Positions 1-7,875 of a stretch of 64,000 bases of DNA are shown in pieces. The notes beneath the pieces are model-generated. The model had not been told where the DNA came from. It made no database searches and was given only the letters and a program-made list of their open reading frames with translations. Origin of the DNA: JADHUC01 sp964623055 (GTDB lineage Bacteria; Planctomycetota; Planctomycetia; Pirellulales; Pirellulaceae); the NCBI GenBank assembly GCA_964623055.1, contig CAZURK010000004.1:62001-126000 (forward strand). Reading direction: 5' to 3'. Numbering within the stretch: position 1 is the first letter of the stretch; the number at the start of each line of letters is the position of its first letter. The position numbers were made by a program, and so were the translations under genes.

Positions 1-1319
1 ACGAGCCGCACACCATTTTCCTCCAGGAACTCCAACAAGCGATCGTAGACGTGCTCCGGATTCGCATCGGAAGGGTTCACATCCGTCAAGTCACTTTTCA
101 GTTCCTGAGCATACCGCTGGCGGACCGCTTCGATGCTCAACGGGTCGATGAGCATCATCAACCCGTGGCAATGGCGAAGGAACTTCAACTGCGCCATGTA
201 TTGCTCGTCCTGGTATGCCTCACCGGCCGCGTCGAACAAGTTCAGCCCAAGTCTCCTTCCACGGGCCTTCCCCAACGCTGGCCTGCCCTTCGACATGATC
301 GAAAAGTTCAACTGAAGCGCTTTGGGAACCTGTACTAGCGTCTGCGGCAGCAGTTGGCCCTTACGACACATGGAAACGGCCGCGTCATACTTGTATTCGT
401 CGTCTGTCGAGACAAACGACAGGCTGATCTCGCCGTGTTTACGTCGCTCCTGCAATCGCATTAGAAGGGCCACCTGATACAAGGTCTTGCCCGCCGACCG
501 CCCCGCGACGATGGGCAGCAGAACGGGGCGCGACGTGGGATCCTCGCCCTCCAATCGACAATTGCAGTGCGGGCAGAAACTTGCGATGCGGTGTCGCCCA
601 AATAGATAGCTTGTGCGAAGTCTCTTCCCGCATTGGCACTTACGGAGAAAGATGCCATACGTGCCCGGCAACAACCGCTTGTGCCTGGCCCCGCAACTGC
701 ACTCGTACACCGGCAGTGCGAACCTCGCGTAGCATGTCGGGCAGTGATTGATGAAGCGGTGATACGTGATAAGACCCAACTCCGCTCCCCGGACGATCAG
801 TATGAGCACGGAATTGAGGATCACCATTGTGAGGATGATTGCCGCAAATGTCACTGGGAAGGCTATCTTGATTGCGATAGCAGCCACTATCAAAACCGCA
901 CCGGCCACGATCAACATGGGTACACGCAACACACCGGACCATCCCTCGCAATATTCCCAGCCCCAGTCCCAATCCCAATCCCAGTCCCAGGCCCAGGCCC
1001 AATCCCAATCTCTTATTTTTTCCCAGAGCTCCTGCAGCGATTCGCGGTCGCGCTCCCAGTCGTCTATCAGGATATCCCGCAAATCCAGAAAGGCCCGGCG
1101 AAAGAAATACTGCCTGTAAGCCGGTTCGTCACCAACCGGGCCATCGTGGATGCCGGCCTCCAAGTGGCCCCTCAGCCCTGCCACACAGGCACGGACGAGG
1201 TTGACGACGGCACCAACGACGGCACCAACGATGGGCACAGCCAAGTATGCGACCATGACCAAGCAAACAAACCCTAAGATAGCCAAGGCTACTGCCAAGA
1301 TGATCGCAACGACGTCCAT
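1..1319 (-). CDS. Membrane-anchored zinc-ribbon TRAFAC-type GTPase (conflict-system-like), partial
   Basis: The frame is open from an ATG at 1319 to the left edge (439 codons, no stop), so the C-terminus lies outside the window. In order it shows a hydrophobic stretch (residues 5-40), a charged linker with alternating Trp (W at 105, 107 ... 121), a second hydrophobic stretch (133-182), paired-cysteine zinc-ribbon-like motifs (C193/C196, C207/C209, C228/C230, C249/C252) and a P-loop AGRSAGKT (272-279). A G3-like DAAGE follows at 363-367, then LIDPLS near 392. This layout matches the TRAFAC 'double-GTPase' proteins described in NTP-dependent biological conflict systems; that match is from memory and was not searched. 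A likely role is membrane-associated sensing or defence. The G4 motif and any effector would lie off the edge. The shorter minus ORFs near 439-658 are other frames. Confidence 0.75.
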   Translation of the reverse strand, partial: MDVVAIILAVALAILGFVCLVMVAYLAVPIVGAVVGAVVNLVRACVAGLRGHLEAGIHDGPVGDEPAYRQYFFRRAFLDLRDILIDDWERDRESLQELWEKIRDWDWAWAWDWDWDWDWGWEYCEGWSGVLRVPMLIVAGAVLIVAAIAIKIAFPVTFAAIILTMVILNSVLILIVRGAELGLITYHRFINHCPTCYARFALPVYECSCGARHKRLLPGTYGIFLRKCQCGKRLRTSYLFGRHRIASFCPHCNCRLEGEDPTSRPVLLPIVAGRSAGKTLYQVALLMRLQERRKHGEISLSFVSTDDEYKYDAAVSMCRKGQLLPQTLVQVPKALQLNFSIMSKGRPALGKARGRRLGLNLFDAAGEAYQDEQYMAQLKFLRHCHGLMMLIDPLSIEAVRQRYAQELKSDLTDVNPSDANPEHVYDRLLEFLEENGVRL

Positions 1320-1586
1320 CTCTCAGTCCGTAAGTTGTATGTGGGTCCACCGATTCTTGCTCTCCGCAGACCGCGATGCAACCCACCACTACAGTTTGGC
1401 ATCTCGACTCCGACTGACCGAATAAGCACTTGAACGTTTGCGCAGAAGCTCTGAAGTTTGCATCCGCAATGCCCCCTGTGGTACGATGAAGAACATCGAG
1501 CGACCGCGTTCATGGGCACCGACACCCTCCATTAACAGAAACGGGCTGCTCCATGATTCAACACCCAGTCAAAGGAGGCAGTAGGA

Positions 1587-1973
1587 ATGTCACTGCGTAA
1601 TCTTGAGGGTGAACCGCTTGACGACGAGACCCAGGCGAAGCTCGAAAGAGCGTGCCTGGAGGAAGACTTGAAGTGCGAGATTGAGAGGAAAAATAGAATC
1701 TCCAGGGAAGCCTCGGATGTCCTTGGCAGGGACGGCGCTAAGTCCCCCGAGGAAGCAGGCGGTATCAAAGGGGAGTACTGGAGGGAGCTGAACAGCCTTA
1801 AAGAAGAAGACGAGAAGCTGACCACCGACGAGTATGCCGAACAGCATCAAGAGCTGTACGACGAGTACCTGTCCCAATACAAGGGCACAGAACAGGACTA
1901 CATCGAGAAACTAGCGGACTCAGATCGCCGTATCGCTGAGCTCCGACAAGCAATGGAACGGCTGGAGGAGTAA
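1587..1973 (+). CDS. Small charged coiled-coil protein of unknown function
   Basis: This is a 128-residue protein very rich in Glu, Asp, Lys and Arg, with long heptad-like stretches (roughly 15-50 and 75-128, ending in RRIAELRQAMERLEE) that predict a coiled coil. It has no signal peptide or membrane segment. An AAAGGAGG box lies about 9 nt before the ATG, which supports the start. It points away from the GTPase gene at 1-1319 and against the phage-like genes at 2586-8922, so it belongs to the cargo part of the island. I do not recognise a family. Confidence 0.6.
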   Translation: MSLRNLEGEPLDDETQAKLERACLEEDLKCEIERKNRISREASDVLGRDGAKSPEEAGGIKGEYWRELNSLKEEDEKLTTDEYAEQHQELYDEYLSQYKGTEQDYIEKLADSDRRIAELRQAMERLEE

Positions 1974-2207
1974 GCGACGTCCTGGGGGATCCACAACCGA
2001 GAAGCCTCTATCGCTCACCAGGAGAAGCACAGACGCCCGCTCAACCCGTGATGATGGACCAGTGGTAGTCGGCTCTCAAGTGTTTGCTGGGGTTTCGGCC
2101 GCCGCCGTCGCGTCCAAGCGATTTGATACTCGCCCCACGTCTGCTACTCTCCGGATGTTGCACGGCCGATCTGGATGGTACAATACGACGAAGAACAGGA
2201 GCAGATC

Positions 2208-2558
2208 ATGTCCATCCGAAAGCTGTTCGGAACTCCCACCGTCGACGCTGAGGTTTTCTGGAGCGAAATCGTAAATCAAGATGGCTGGCGAGTTCAGTAC
2301 AATCGCACCCTCGACAAACACTCTCCCCTCAAGCCCTTTAGGCTCCTGGACCCGGATAGCTACTTGTGGGCTTCTGCCGACTCTGCAGAAGAATTGGCGG
2401 AGGCAATGCCCCAGCTAATTCAGGAGTTCGGGGAAAGGAACCCCTTGTTCACTCGCGAGGATGTGGGCCGAACCCTGATGACCGTCGCTGGCCTGTTGAT
2501 CCAAGTCGGGTTGGCATCGAAAGGCATCGGCGCGACCACAAAGAAGCACATCCAGTAG
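2208..2558 (+). CDS. Hypothetical protein, island cargo
   Basis: I chose the ATG at 2208 because AGGAG lies 7 nt upstream; an in-frame ATG at 2175 has no such box. The 116-residue product starts MSIRKLFGTPTVDAEVFW and has an acidic middle (DSAEELAEAMPQLIQEFGE). Its C-terminus has a short hydrophobic stretch, TLMTVAGLLIQVGLASKGIG, that could be a weak membrane or helical segment. It lies on the plus strand, 27 nt from the convergent terminase small subunit gene. A possible promoter, TTGATA-N16-TACTCT, lies at 2123-2150. No family is recognised. Confidence 0.55.
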   Translation: MSIRKLFGTPTVDAEVFWSEIVNQDGWRVQYNRTLDKHSPLKPFRLLDPDSYLWASADSAEELAEAMPQLIQEFGERNPLFTREDVGRTLMTVAGLLIQVGLASKGIGATTKKHIQ

Positions 2559-2585
2559 GTTCTCGCCGAATCTTCATCTGGGCTT

Positions 2586-3188
2586 TCACCTACGTCCCGA
2601 GTGTTCCAAACAGGCCATCGCTTCGGGTTCGATAAGCTCACCAGTGATGATCTGGTTGCGGCGCGTGGCTTCCACTTCTTGAAGCAGAATCGACAGATGG
2701 TTGTCGTCCACACGTCTGACGCTATGCGCGATTTCCTGCTTGTCCATGAACATGCCCAAATGCTTGCCCAGCAATTCGAGCGATTTGTTGGCCACGGCGC
2801 CGGACCAGCGATACTCGCCGATGGGATTGCCGTCGCTGTCGAGGACGGGAACGACTTGCATTGCCCTCTGGACGTTCTCGACCAGCCTACGGACAACCCA
2901 ATCAGCGTCGACCTCAACGCGCTTTGCCCGCTCGGCGACCAATCGCCTAATCTCCACCTGTATGCTAGGTTTTGCCAACAACTGAGCCCCCTGGGTGTTG
3001 GAGCCGCGCTCGGAAAAGCCGGCCCGGCGCGCCGCTGCAGCCGCGTTGAGATCGCGGGTATATTCTTTGCAGAACAAGGCTTGCCTGGGGGTCAGCACCG
3101 GTCTTAGCCCGCGTTGCGACTCCAGCTTTGAGGGCTCGACCAGCGTGGATTCTGGTTCTTTGTCAATCGTCTCTGGAAGTCTTGGCAT
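2586..3188 (-). CDS. terS: Phage terminase small subunit (Terminase_2 type)
   Basis: This 200-residue protein has the typical N-terminal core LTPRQALFCKEYTRDLN followed by AAARRAGFS and GAQLLAKPSIQVEIRRL (about residues 32-84), the helix-turn-helix region of Terminase_2-family TerS. The small subunit recognises packaging sites and works with a large ATPase/nuclease subunit. A GGAGG box lies 7 nt before the ATG. It is the last gene of the minus-strand replication/packaging block. Downstream there is no large subunit, only opposite-strand cargo genes, which is the arrangement known in phage satellites that redirect helper-phage packaging. Confidence 0.85.
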   Translation of the reverse strand: MPRLPETIDKEPESTLVEPSKLESQRGLRPVLTPRQALFCKEYTRDLNAAAAARRAGFSERGSNTQGAQLLAKPSIQVEIRRLVAERAKRVEVDADWVVRRLVENVQRAMQVVPVLDSDGNPIGEYRWSGAVANKSLELLGKHLGMFMDKQEIAHSVRRVDDNHLSILLQEVEATRRNQIITGELIEPEAMACLEHSGRR

Positions 3189-3219
3189 ATTTGATCCTCC
3201 GTTTTCTTATCCATCTTTG

Positions 3220-3882
3220 CTACTTGTCACATCGTTGCCGTTTCCGACATTGGGCTCGTATGTCCTCCGCTTCTTGATGCGCACAAGCCATAAGATAATC
3301 GTCTTGTGCGGCTTCCGGCCAACTGAGAAACGGAAGATGACTGTAACGGTGGCGTATCTCGGCTTGCACGCTCCGAAGGTCAAATCGGCGCCAGTAGGAC
3401 AGTAGGGCTTCCATTCTTACGTGGTTTCGGTCACACTGTTCCTTGACCGTGTTAAGCACCCGAAGGGCGAACGTTTCGTCGGTTTCCACTGCGCGGAGCG
3501 CTTCGAGTAGACCGGCCCAGGCTATCTCCATACTGCGCGGGTCTGTGTGATGAACATCATGGTAATCCTGCTGTTGAAAATGTCGGGGTGAGCTCCCCTC
3601 TCCCCGGAAAGAATAACCATCCCGCTCGCAGTCCTGGCGCCATTGGTCTAGCCGATTTCGTCGGTGCGGATAGTCGTCTTCTGGATTGAACGCGCGGAGC
3701 AAGTCATGCTCATCGCCCCAGGCGCCACAGCGGAAGCACCGATACTTGATCGGGTAATCGCCCTTGGGTGGTCGGATCGACAAGGACCCATGAGGGCTGT
3801 CACAGAACGGACATCGCCAACACGAACCTGAAAGCGGCCTACCCATAAGCCGATGGGCGACGTATTCGAGAAAGCTCTTCAT
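3220..3882 (-). CDS. CHC2 zinc-finger primase-like protein
   Basis: The 220-residue protein has an N-terminal zinc finger, CWRCPFC ... YRCFRCG (residues about 21-53), of the DnaG/CHC2 type (CPFC-x~20-CxxC). It has no visible TOPRIM domain. The remainder is charged, with several Trp and His. In phages and islands such proteins act in replication priming with a partner helicase; here the neighbour is the DUF3631 ATPase at 3972-5285. AGGAG lies 7 nt before the ATG, and the terS start is 31 nt past its stop, so they are probably co-transcribed. The enzymatic part may be supplied by the host or by the ATPase partner. Confidence 0.7.
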   Translation of the reverse strand: MKSFLEYVAHRLMGRPLSGSCWRCPFCDSPHGSLSIRPPKGDYPIKYRCFRCGAWGDEHDLLRAFNPEDDYPHRRNRLDQWRQDCERDGYSFRGEGSSPRHFQQQDYHDVHHTDPRSMEIAWAGLLEALRAVETDETFALRVLNTVKEQCDRNHVRMEALLSYWRRFDLRSVQAEIRHRYSHLPFLSWPEAAQDDYLMACAHQEAEDIRAQCRKRQRCDK

Positions 3883-3971
3883 TCTTGATCTCCTTTTGTG
3901 TCTTTGGGGGTATACCCTCTGTAAACCCGCCTAACCCGCCTATCGTGACCTCCAACGCCGGGTTAGCCGAG

Positions 3972-5285
3972 TTAGCCGGGTGTAGGTCGAACCGAGTTAG
4001 CCGGGTTAGCCGGCTTTTTTGGGGGTAGCAGGTAGCGCGCCCATGCTTCCGTAAAGTCGTGCGCGAAGTAGCCGCGCGCCGTCTGCCCAGCGTTGCGTTG
4101 GGAACGAATGTGGAACGGTCGTAACAGGTTCGCCAAAGCTTCGGGCGTAATCGGGCCGCCCCTAGTCCACCGATGCCAAGGCTCTTCGGTCCGCCACGTT
4201 AGACGGTCAATCAACGCAGTAGTGGCCAGAAAGCGAGCACCGTGCTTGTCCGGCTTGACCCTACCGAATACTTGGCGGCAGGCGATCAGCAGCCGGATGC
4301 CGGGCGTTTCTGTCTCCGCGTCTTTGGCGTCTAGTACCTTGGCATACTCCGCCAACTCGTCGAGCCGGCTTTCATCCGCGATCCTCAATACTGCTTGGAG
4401 TGGCAGGAGCAACTCCGCCAAGCGGTCGTTTGCTATCGGGAACACGTCGAGCGTGTCGTATACCTTGGCAACCCGGTCCGCATGTTCGTCCACCCAAGCA
4501 GCCAAGCGGTCGTGCAATTCGCGGCCCGTGGGATCGACGAGACGGGAACGGAACGGCAACACGTCTTCGTCCGGCATCTTCCGGCGCAGGTAGATCGGCA
4601 AGCACCGATCGGCAAGCACCCCGTCAAGGTCACCGATCAACGCGACTACCTTGGGGCTATAGACCTCGAACTCCTGGATCTGGTCGTGTCCCTCCCCGCC
4701 TACCCGGATCACCTTGGCATCGCGGTCTATGCCCGCATTCAGTAGCTCGCGGAGGATCTCCGAAGACTCGGAACCGCGGCGCGTAATGGACTGCGCCTCG
4801 TCCAGCAGGAGGGTCGGACGCCTCAGTGCTACGAGCCGATAGATCGCAGCGGGCGAGATGTTGGTGGTGTTCGTGGCGTTCGGAGCGACCATCGCCAGCA
4901 GTTGTAGCAGCCGGGTCTTTCCGCAGCGCTTCTCCGGCGACGTGACGGCCAAGTGCGGAAAGCGGTCCCAGATTTCCGCCTGCCAAGCCGCCGCGACCCA
5001 TGCGGCCGCGACAAGGGCCGTGGTCGGCGGCACGACGATGTAGTCCGTGAGGAACCGTTCGACCGCCGAAACCACGTTGGTGGCATCCCCCGCGACACTG
5101 CGCCTGATCTGGTTAGCGACACCGCTTGGCTCACCGCTTCTGTTACCGGGGACTGGGGAGTCTGGCCCGATAAGGACCTCGTCAGGCTGCTGCTGTGCGG
5201 CCAACCGCTGCGCGAATGAGGGGCGCTTGCCGGCCTCGCCGTTGCCTTCGTGCGGTCGGACTATTGGGACACCTAGTTTGGGCAT
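3972..5285 (-). CDS. DUF3631 ATPase, putative replication helicase of the island
   Basis: This 437-residue protein has a Walker A-like SPEKRCGKTRLL (about residues 117-128), a Walker B-like PTLLLDEAQ (about 157-165) and the family's C-terminal region with FLATTALIDRLTWRTEEPW. It corresponds to the DUF3631 family, found on many mobile elements next to primases and terminases. The predicted role is ATP-dependent DNA unwinding during island replication. The N-terminal 60 residues are Pro/Gly-rich and poorly conserved in appearance. The ATG at 5285 lacks a strong Shine-Dalgarno sequence, so translation may be coupled to an upstream small ORF. Confidence 0.75.
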   Translation of the reverse strand: MPKLGVPIVRPHEGNGEAGKRPSFAQRLAAQQQPDEVLIGPDSPVPGNRSGEPSGVANQIRRSVAGDATNVVSAVERFLTDYIVVPPTTALVAAAWVAAAWQAEIWDRFPHLAVTSPEKRCGKTRLLQLLAMVAPNATNTTNISPAAIYRLVALRRPTLLLDEAQSITRRGSESSEILRELLNAGIDRDAKVIRVGGEGHDQIQEFEVYSPKVVALIGDLDGVLADRCLPIYLRRKMPDEDVLPFRSRLVDPTGRELHDRLAAWVDEHADRVAKVYDTLDVFPIANDRLAELLLPLQAVLRIADESRLDELAEYAKVLDAKDAETETPGIRLLIACRQVFGRVKPDKHGARFLATTALIDRLTWRTEEPWHRWTRGGPITPEALANLLRPFHIRSQRNAGQTARGYFAHDFTEAWARYLLPPKKPANPANSVRPTPG

Positions 5286-5355
5286 TCGGGCGGTCCTTGC
5301 TCAGCAAAACTCACGGTCAACCTCTTGATGGTGCGGGTCGCATTCTTCAATGCGT

Positions 5356-5577
5356 TCATGTTGGTTCTGGATGCGCCCATATACGTCTTTCCCAAGGGTG
5401 CCCTATCCCCGATCGGGTAGTGAACATCGCGGTTTTCGGGTAGTTGGAGGGTAGGCCAATTCCATAACCTTTGGCGCCGTAATCGGTTCGGTTCGTTGAC
5501 CTCCACTTAGCCCAAATACAGGTCATGGTTCGCTGGTTGACTTTGTCTTCCGTCTGGGGGAACGGTTGGCGGGGCAT
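5356..5577 (-). CDS. Possible small ORF between thyX and the DUF3631 gene
   Basis: A 73-codon ORF starts with ATG 6 nt after the thyX stop and has a Trp/Arg/Thr-rich sequence (IWAKWRSTNRTDYGAKGYG). The ribosome-binding site is weak. A second overlapping ORF in another frame (GTG at 5506, stop at 5273) overlaps the DUF3631 start by 13 nt and is an equally plausible coupling ORF. At most one is likely to be real. Neither resembles a family I know. Confidence 0.3.
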   Translation of the reverse strand: MPRQPFPQTEDKVNQRTMTCIWAKWRSTNRTDYGAKGYGIGLPSNYPKTAMFTTRSGIGHPWERRIWAHPEPT

Positions 5578-5583
5578 GTCCCA

Positions 5584-6369
5584 TCAGATCCTCAGATTCG
5601 TGTACTCCGCCAACCCGTCGACCACTTCCACCTTCGAACCGAACATCAGCATGGGCCAACGTTCTTTGACGATGTCGGCCACCTGATTGAAAACCAAACG
5701 GATCTCCCATTCCGCATGATGGGAGGTTCTCATTTCGATCATGTGCCGCAATGCGCGGAGATTTGCAGACCAAGCGATTTCGTTGGTCTGGCCGTTTGGA
5801 GCGATGCGCCGGATCATGGACGTCATCATCTTCTTCGTGGCGAAGTCGGCGCCGACCGGGATCAGTCTGTCCTGCAGATTTTTGGCCGTCGTGATCGTGG
5901 TGCGCCGATGGGCTTCAAGCAGTTCTCGAATCTCATCCGTGAGATGGTCCGGCGGAAACACAAGATCCAAGTGGTCATCAATGGCGCAGTATCGGCCAGA
6001 GGTCTGGCTGTAAGCCACGCCAACACGGTGGCGAACGAGTTCATGGGTGAACACGCGGGAGCAGTCCGTTGTGATAAAGTTCAACGACACATGCTCCCAG
6101 ACGGACCCATGCCCGGATTTGATGACACTTTCCAGATTCGCTCGGATGTTTCGTGTGCTGGTGACGTTCGTGTTCTTGCCCAGCACGAGACTCCGATAGC
6201 ACATTTTGGCGAACATGCTGACCAAGCACTCGGCGCCGGACAATCCTTCAGCACGACCCTGTTTCCAGTCGTCCATGAATGCGGATTGCCCGGTGGCTTC
6301 CAAGTACGCGGTGATTCCGCCCATGTCCGGTGCCGTGTATCCAACGAGGAACGTTTTTGGAGTCTTCAT
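5584..6369 (-). CDS. thyX: Flavin-dependent thymidylate synthase ThyX
   Basis: ThyX makes dTMP from dUMP with FAD and methylene-tetrahydrofolate. The 261-residue protein contains the family signature as RHRVGVAYSQTSGRY (113-127), preceded by GHGSVWEHVSLNF (86-98). Here eight residues separate RHR from the conserved Ser; the usual ThyX motif has seven. The start overlaps the stop of the upstream DUF3310 gene by ATGA (6366-6369). ThyX genes are common in phages and can boost dTMP supply for replication. A host thymidylate synthase is not visible in the window. Confidence 0.9.
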   Translation of the reverse strand: MKTPKTFLVGYTAPDMGGITAYLEATGQSAFMDDWKQGRAEGLSGAECLVSMFAKMCYRSLVLGKNTNVTSTRNIRANLESVIKSGHGSVWEHVSLNFITTDCSRVFTHELVRHRVGVAYSQTSGRYCAIDDHLDLVFPPDHLTDEIRELLEAHRRTTITTAKNLQDRLIPVGADFATKKMMTSMIRRIAPNGQTNEIAWSANLRALRHMIEMRTSHHAEWEIRLVFNQVADIVKERWPMLMFGSKVEVVDGLAEYTNLRI

Positions 6370-6605
6370 GGTCTGTAGTTCCTTTCTGTGGCAGTGACGA
6401 GAGTACCCTCCCGCCGTTCAATTTCTCGATTGAGATACCAAATCGCCTTACGGAGATCCTCGACGGGCTTTCCCTTCAAGTCACACCTCGATATGTATTT
6501 GACGGCGTTTCCGAGATGGTAGCCCAGCTTCTGATCTTCAATAAAATCCACAACTTCAATCTTGCCCTGCGTGTAGTGCTTCGGATGGTCAATTGATTCG
6601 TTCAT
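6366..6605 (-). CDS. DUF3310 phage-type protein
   Basis: This 79-residue protein starts MNESIDHPKHYTQGKIEVVD and continues with GNAVKYISRCDLKGKPVEDLRKAIWYL, a close match to the short DUF3310 proteins (sometimes labelled nucleotide kinases) found in many phages. An AAGGAG box lies just upstream of the ATG. Its stop overlaps the thyX start, so the two are translationally coupled, which suggests a shared role in nucleotide metabolism during island or phage replication. The biochemical activity of the family is not firmly known. Confidence 0.8.
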   Translation of the reverse strand: MNESIDHPKHYTQGKIEVVDFIEDQKLGYHLGNAVKYISRCDLKGKPVEDLRKAIWYLNREIERREGTLVTATERNYRP

Positions 6606-6668
6606 GGTTTCTCCTTTCTGGTTACGTCGTATTCATCGCCCCACATGGGGCATACCTTGGCTATCAGA

Positions 6669-6884
6669 TCAGCATCCTTCTTGGGCCAAACGTTGATCGT
6701 CAGTCGTGTTCAGCTCATTCAGAAATCTCTGTATGGCCTCTTGCGTGACGAAAACGCGAGAGCCTACACGGGTCGTTTCGAGCTTCACACCGCGAACCCC
6801 CTTCGTTGTCCATCGGTGCAAGGTGGACACGTGTGGCCGGCCTGGTAGTCGCGACGCGGCTTGAGATAGTGAGAAGTAAGTCAT
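6669..6884 (-). CDS. DUF1580-like helix-turn-helix protein, putative excisionase or regulator
   Basis: The 71-residue protein reads SLSQAASRLPGRPHVSTLHR then WTTKGVRGVKLETTRVGSR and ends with an EAIQRFLNEL helix. This is the MerR/excisionase-like winged-helix pattern of the DUF1580 family common in planctomycete mobile elements. It probably binds att or promoter DNA and controls excision or early transcription. GGGAG lies 9 nt upstream, and the ATG overlaps the stop of the preceding small ORF (ATGA, 6881-6884). Confidence 0.7.
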   Translation of the reverse strand: MTYFSLSQAASRLPGRPHVSTLHRWTTKGVRGVKLETTRVGSRVFVTQEAIQRFLNELNTTDDQRLAQEGC

Positions 6885-7054
6885 TTGGTACGTTCTCCCT
6901 TCATAAGTCGCTTCTTGTCCAGAATGGCCTTCCGGAGTGCCGCGACGCTGTAGCTGTTCGGCCCGGCCGCAGATAGCGTGGCACGCAGAGCACGCCTAAG
7001 CTCCGCGAGCGTCAAATCCGTGAGGGGTCGGCGCGGTTGGGGCTGTTTGTTCAT
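6881..7054 (-). CDS. Small basic protein upstream of the excisionase
   Basis: A 57-residue Arg/Lys-rich protein starts MNKQPQPRRPLTDLTLAELRR and contains AALRKAILDKKRLMKGERTK at the C-terminus. An in-frame upstream start at 7123 would cross the repeat pair at 7094-7112 and is less likely. Its stop overlaps the DUF1580-like gene, so they form one transcript. The helical, basic character would fit a DNA-binding accessory protein, but no family is recognised. Confidence 0.45.
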   Translation of the reverse strand: MNKQPQPRRPLTDLTLAELRRALRATLSAAGPNSYSVAALRKAILDKKRLMKGERTK

Positions 7055-7093
7055 GCCCGGATTGTCGCGGGGGAACACATTTGCGGGTTGCAA

Positions 7094-7189
7094 ACGGTCG
7101 CTGGGCGGTCGCACAACCACCATGTCCCCCTAAAGAAAACCGCCGGGAAAAATTCCCGGCGGTCAGTAGGCGGTCGCGTGGACGGTCGC
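7094..7189. repeat. Two pairs of RCGGTCGC direct repeats flanking a hairpin
   Basis: The octamer ACGGTCGC or GCGGTCGC occurs at 7094-7101, 7105-7112, 7170-7177 and 7182-7189. Within each pair the start-to-start spacing is 11 and 12 nt, about one helical turn, so a protein could bind one face of the DNA. The pairs lie on either side of the terminator hairpin at 7139-7163. They could be operators for the nearby HTH proteins or iteron-like replication sites. Confidence 0.5.
7131..7163 (-). terminator. Rho-independent terminator after the 7202-7762 gene
   Basis: A perfect 11-bp stem with a 3-nt loop (ACCGCCGGGAA-AAA-TTCCCGGCGGT, 7139-7163) is followed on the minus strand by TTTTCTTTA. It separates the integrase/regulator transcript from the leftward replication block. 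Confidence 0.75.
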
Positions 7190-7201
7190 AGAATTCGCCG
7201 T

Positions 7202-7762
7202 CTAAGATGCTTCCAGGGCCTCTCGCAAGACCTCGCGCACATCCCCCACACGGTAGAGGTACTTTGGCTGGTGGGCTGCCACATCCGTGACCTCCTCGCA
7301 GCCTTCCCCGTGCTTCTTTCGCCAGCGGTTCAGCCGAGAGCGAAGCGGTTCAGGCTGCAGCCCCAGGGCCTTAGCTAGATCTATGTGCGTCATCCTCGCG
7401 TCATCAGGCAGATCATCGGGCGATTTGTGGGGAGCGGAGCTTTGAGGTGGCTCCGTGGTCTCGGCAAGCGCGCGCAATGCCAGCAAGCGATTTTTCCACT
7501 TTCGGAGACCGCCCTTGCTCACATCGAAGCCAGAAATCATGTTCCACTTGCCGCGCAACTTTGTCTCACCCAAGTAAGACCAAACAGTGTCTGACTCCTT
7601 CGGCAACTTTGCCTCATAGCCGCTCCGGCACGCTTCGACCCACACAGCACCGTCCAGTCTGTCGAAACGGTCTCGCCGTTCACCCTCGTCGGGAATTGAG
7701 TCTAAGGGCTCCTCAACGAAGGCAAGAAGATCGTCGATGGCTTTGCAGAGTGCAGTAGACAT
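7202..7762 (-). CDS. Hypothetical protein with C-terminal HTH-like region
   Basis: The 186-residue product starts MSTALCKAIDDLLAFVEEP; an ATG six bases upstream directly abuts the AAAGGA box and is less likely. The C-terminal third (about 124-186) reads THIDLAKALGLQPEPLRSRL then NRWRKKH and DVREVLREALEAS, a winged-HTH-like pattern. It sits immediately downstream of the integrase on the same strand and ends just before the terminator at 7131-7163. A regulator of the island is plausible but unproven. Confidence 0.55.
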   Translation of the reverse strand: MSTALCKAIDDLLAFVEEPLDSIPDEGERRDRFDRLDGAVWVEACRSGYEAKLPKESDTVWSYLGETKLRGKWNMISGFDVSKGGLRKWKNRLLALRALAETTEPPQSSAPHKSPDDLPDDARMTHIDLAKALGLQPEPLRSRLNRWRKKHGEGCEEVTDVAAHQPKYLYRVGDVREVLREALEAS

Positions 7763-7875
7763 GACCATTCCTTTCTGACAGGGCCGGCCAACCGGTGACG
7801 CGGCGAATGGTGTTCCACGTCAACCGGCCAGCCGTGCAGCGATAGCTAATCGCCTACCCAATACCGTTGCTTCGC

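Noticed and set aside
439..658. Two short minus-strand ORFs as genes of their own
   Set aside because: They are alternate frames over the zinc-ribbon and P-loop region of the long open frame from 1319.
958..1010. A CRISPR or phage-type repeat array
   Set aside because: The units are 6 bp without spacers and encode the Trp-Asp run.
633..1277. A 214-codon plus-strand ORF with Pro/Ile repeats
   Set aside because: It is antisense to the GTPase linker; its repeat is the complement of the TGGGAY run, and it lacks a ribosome-binding site.
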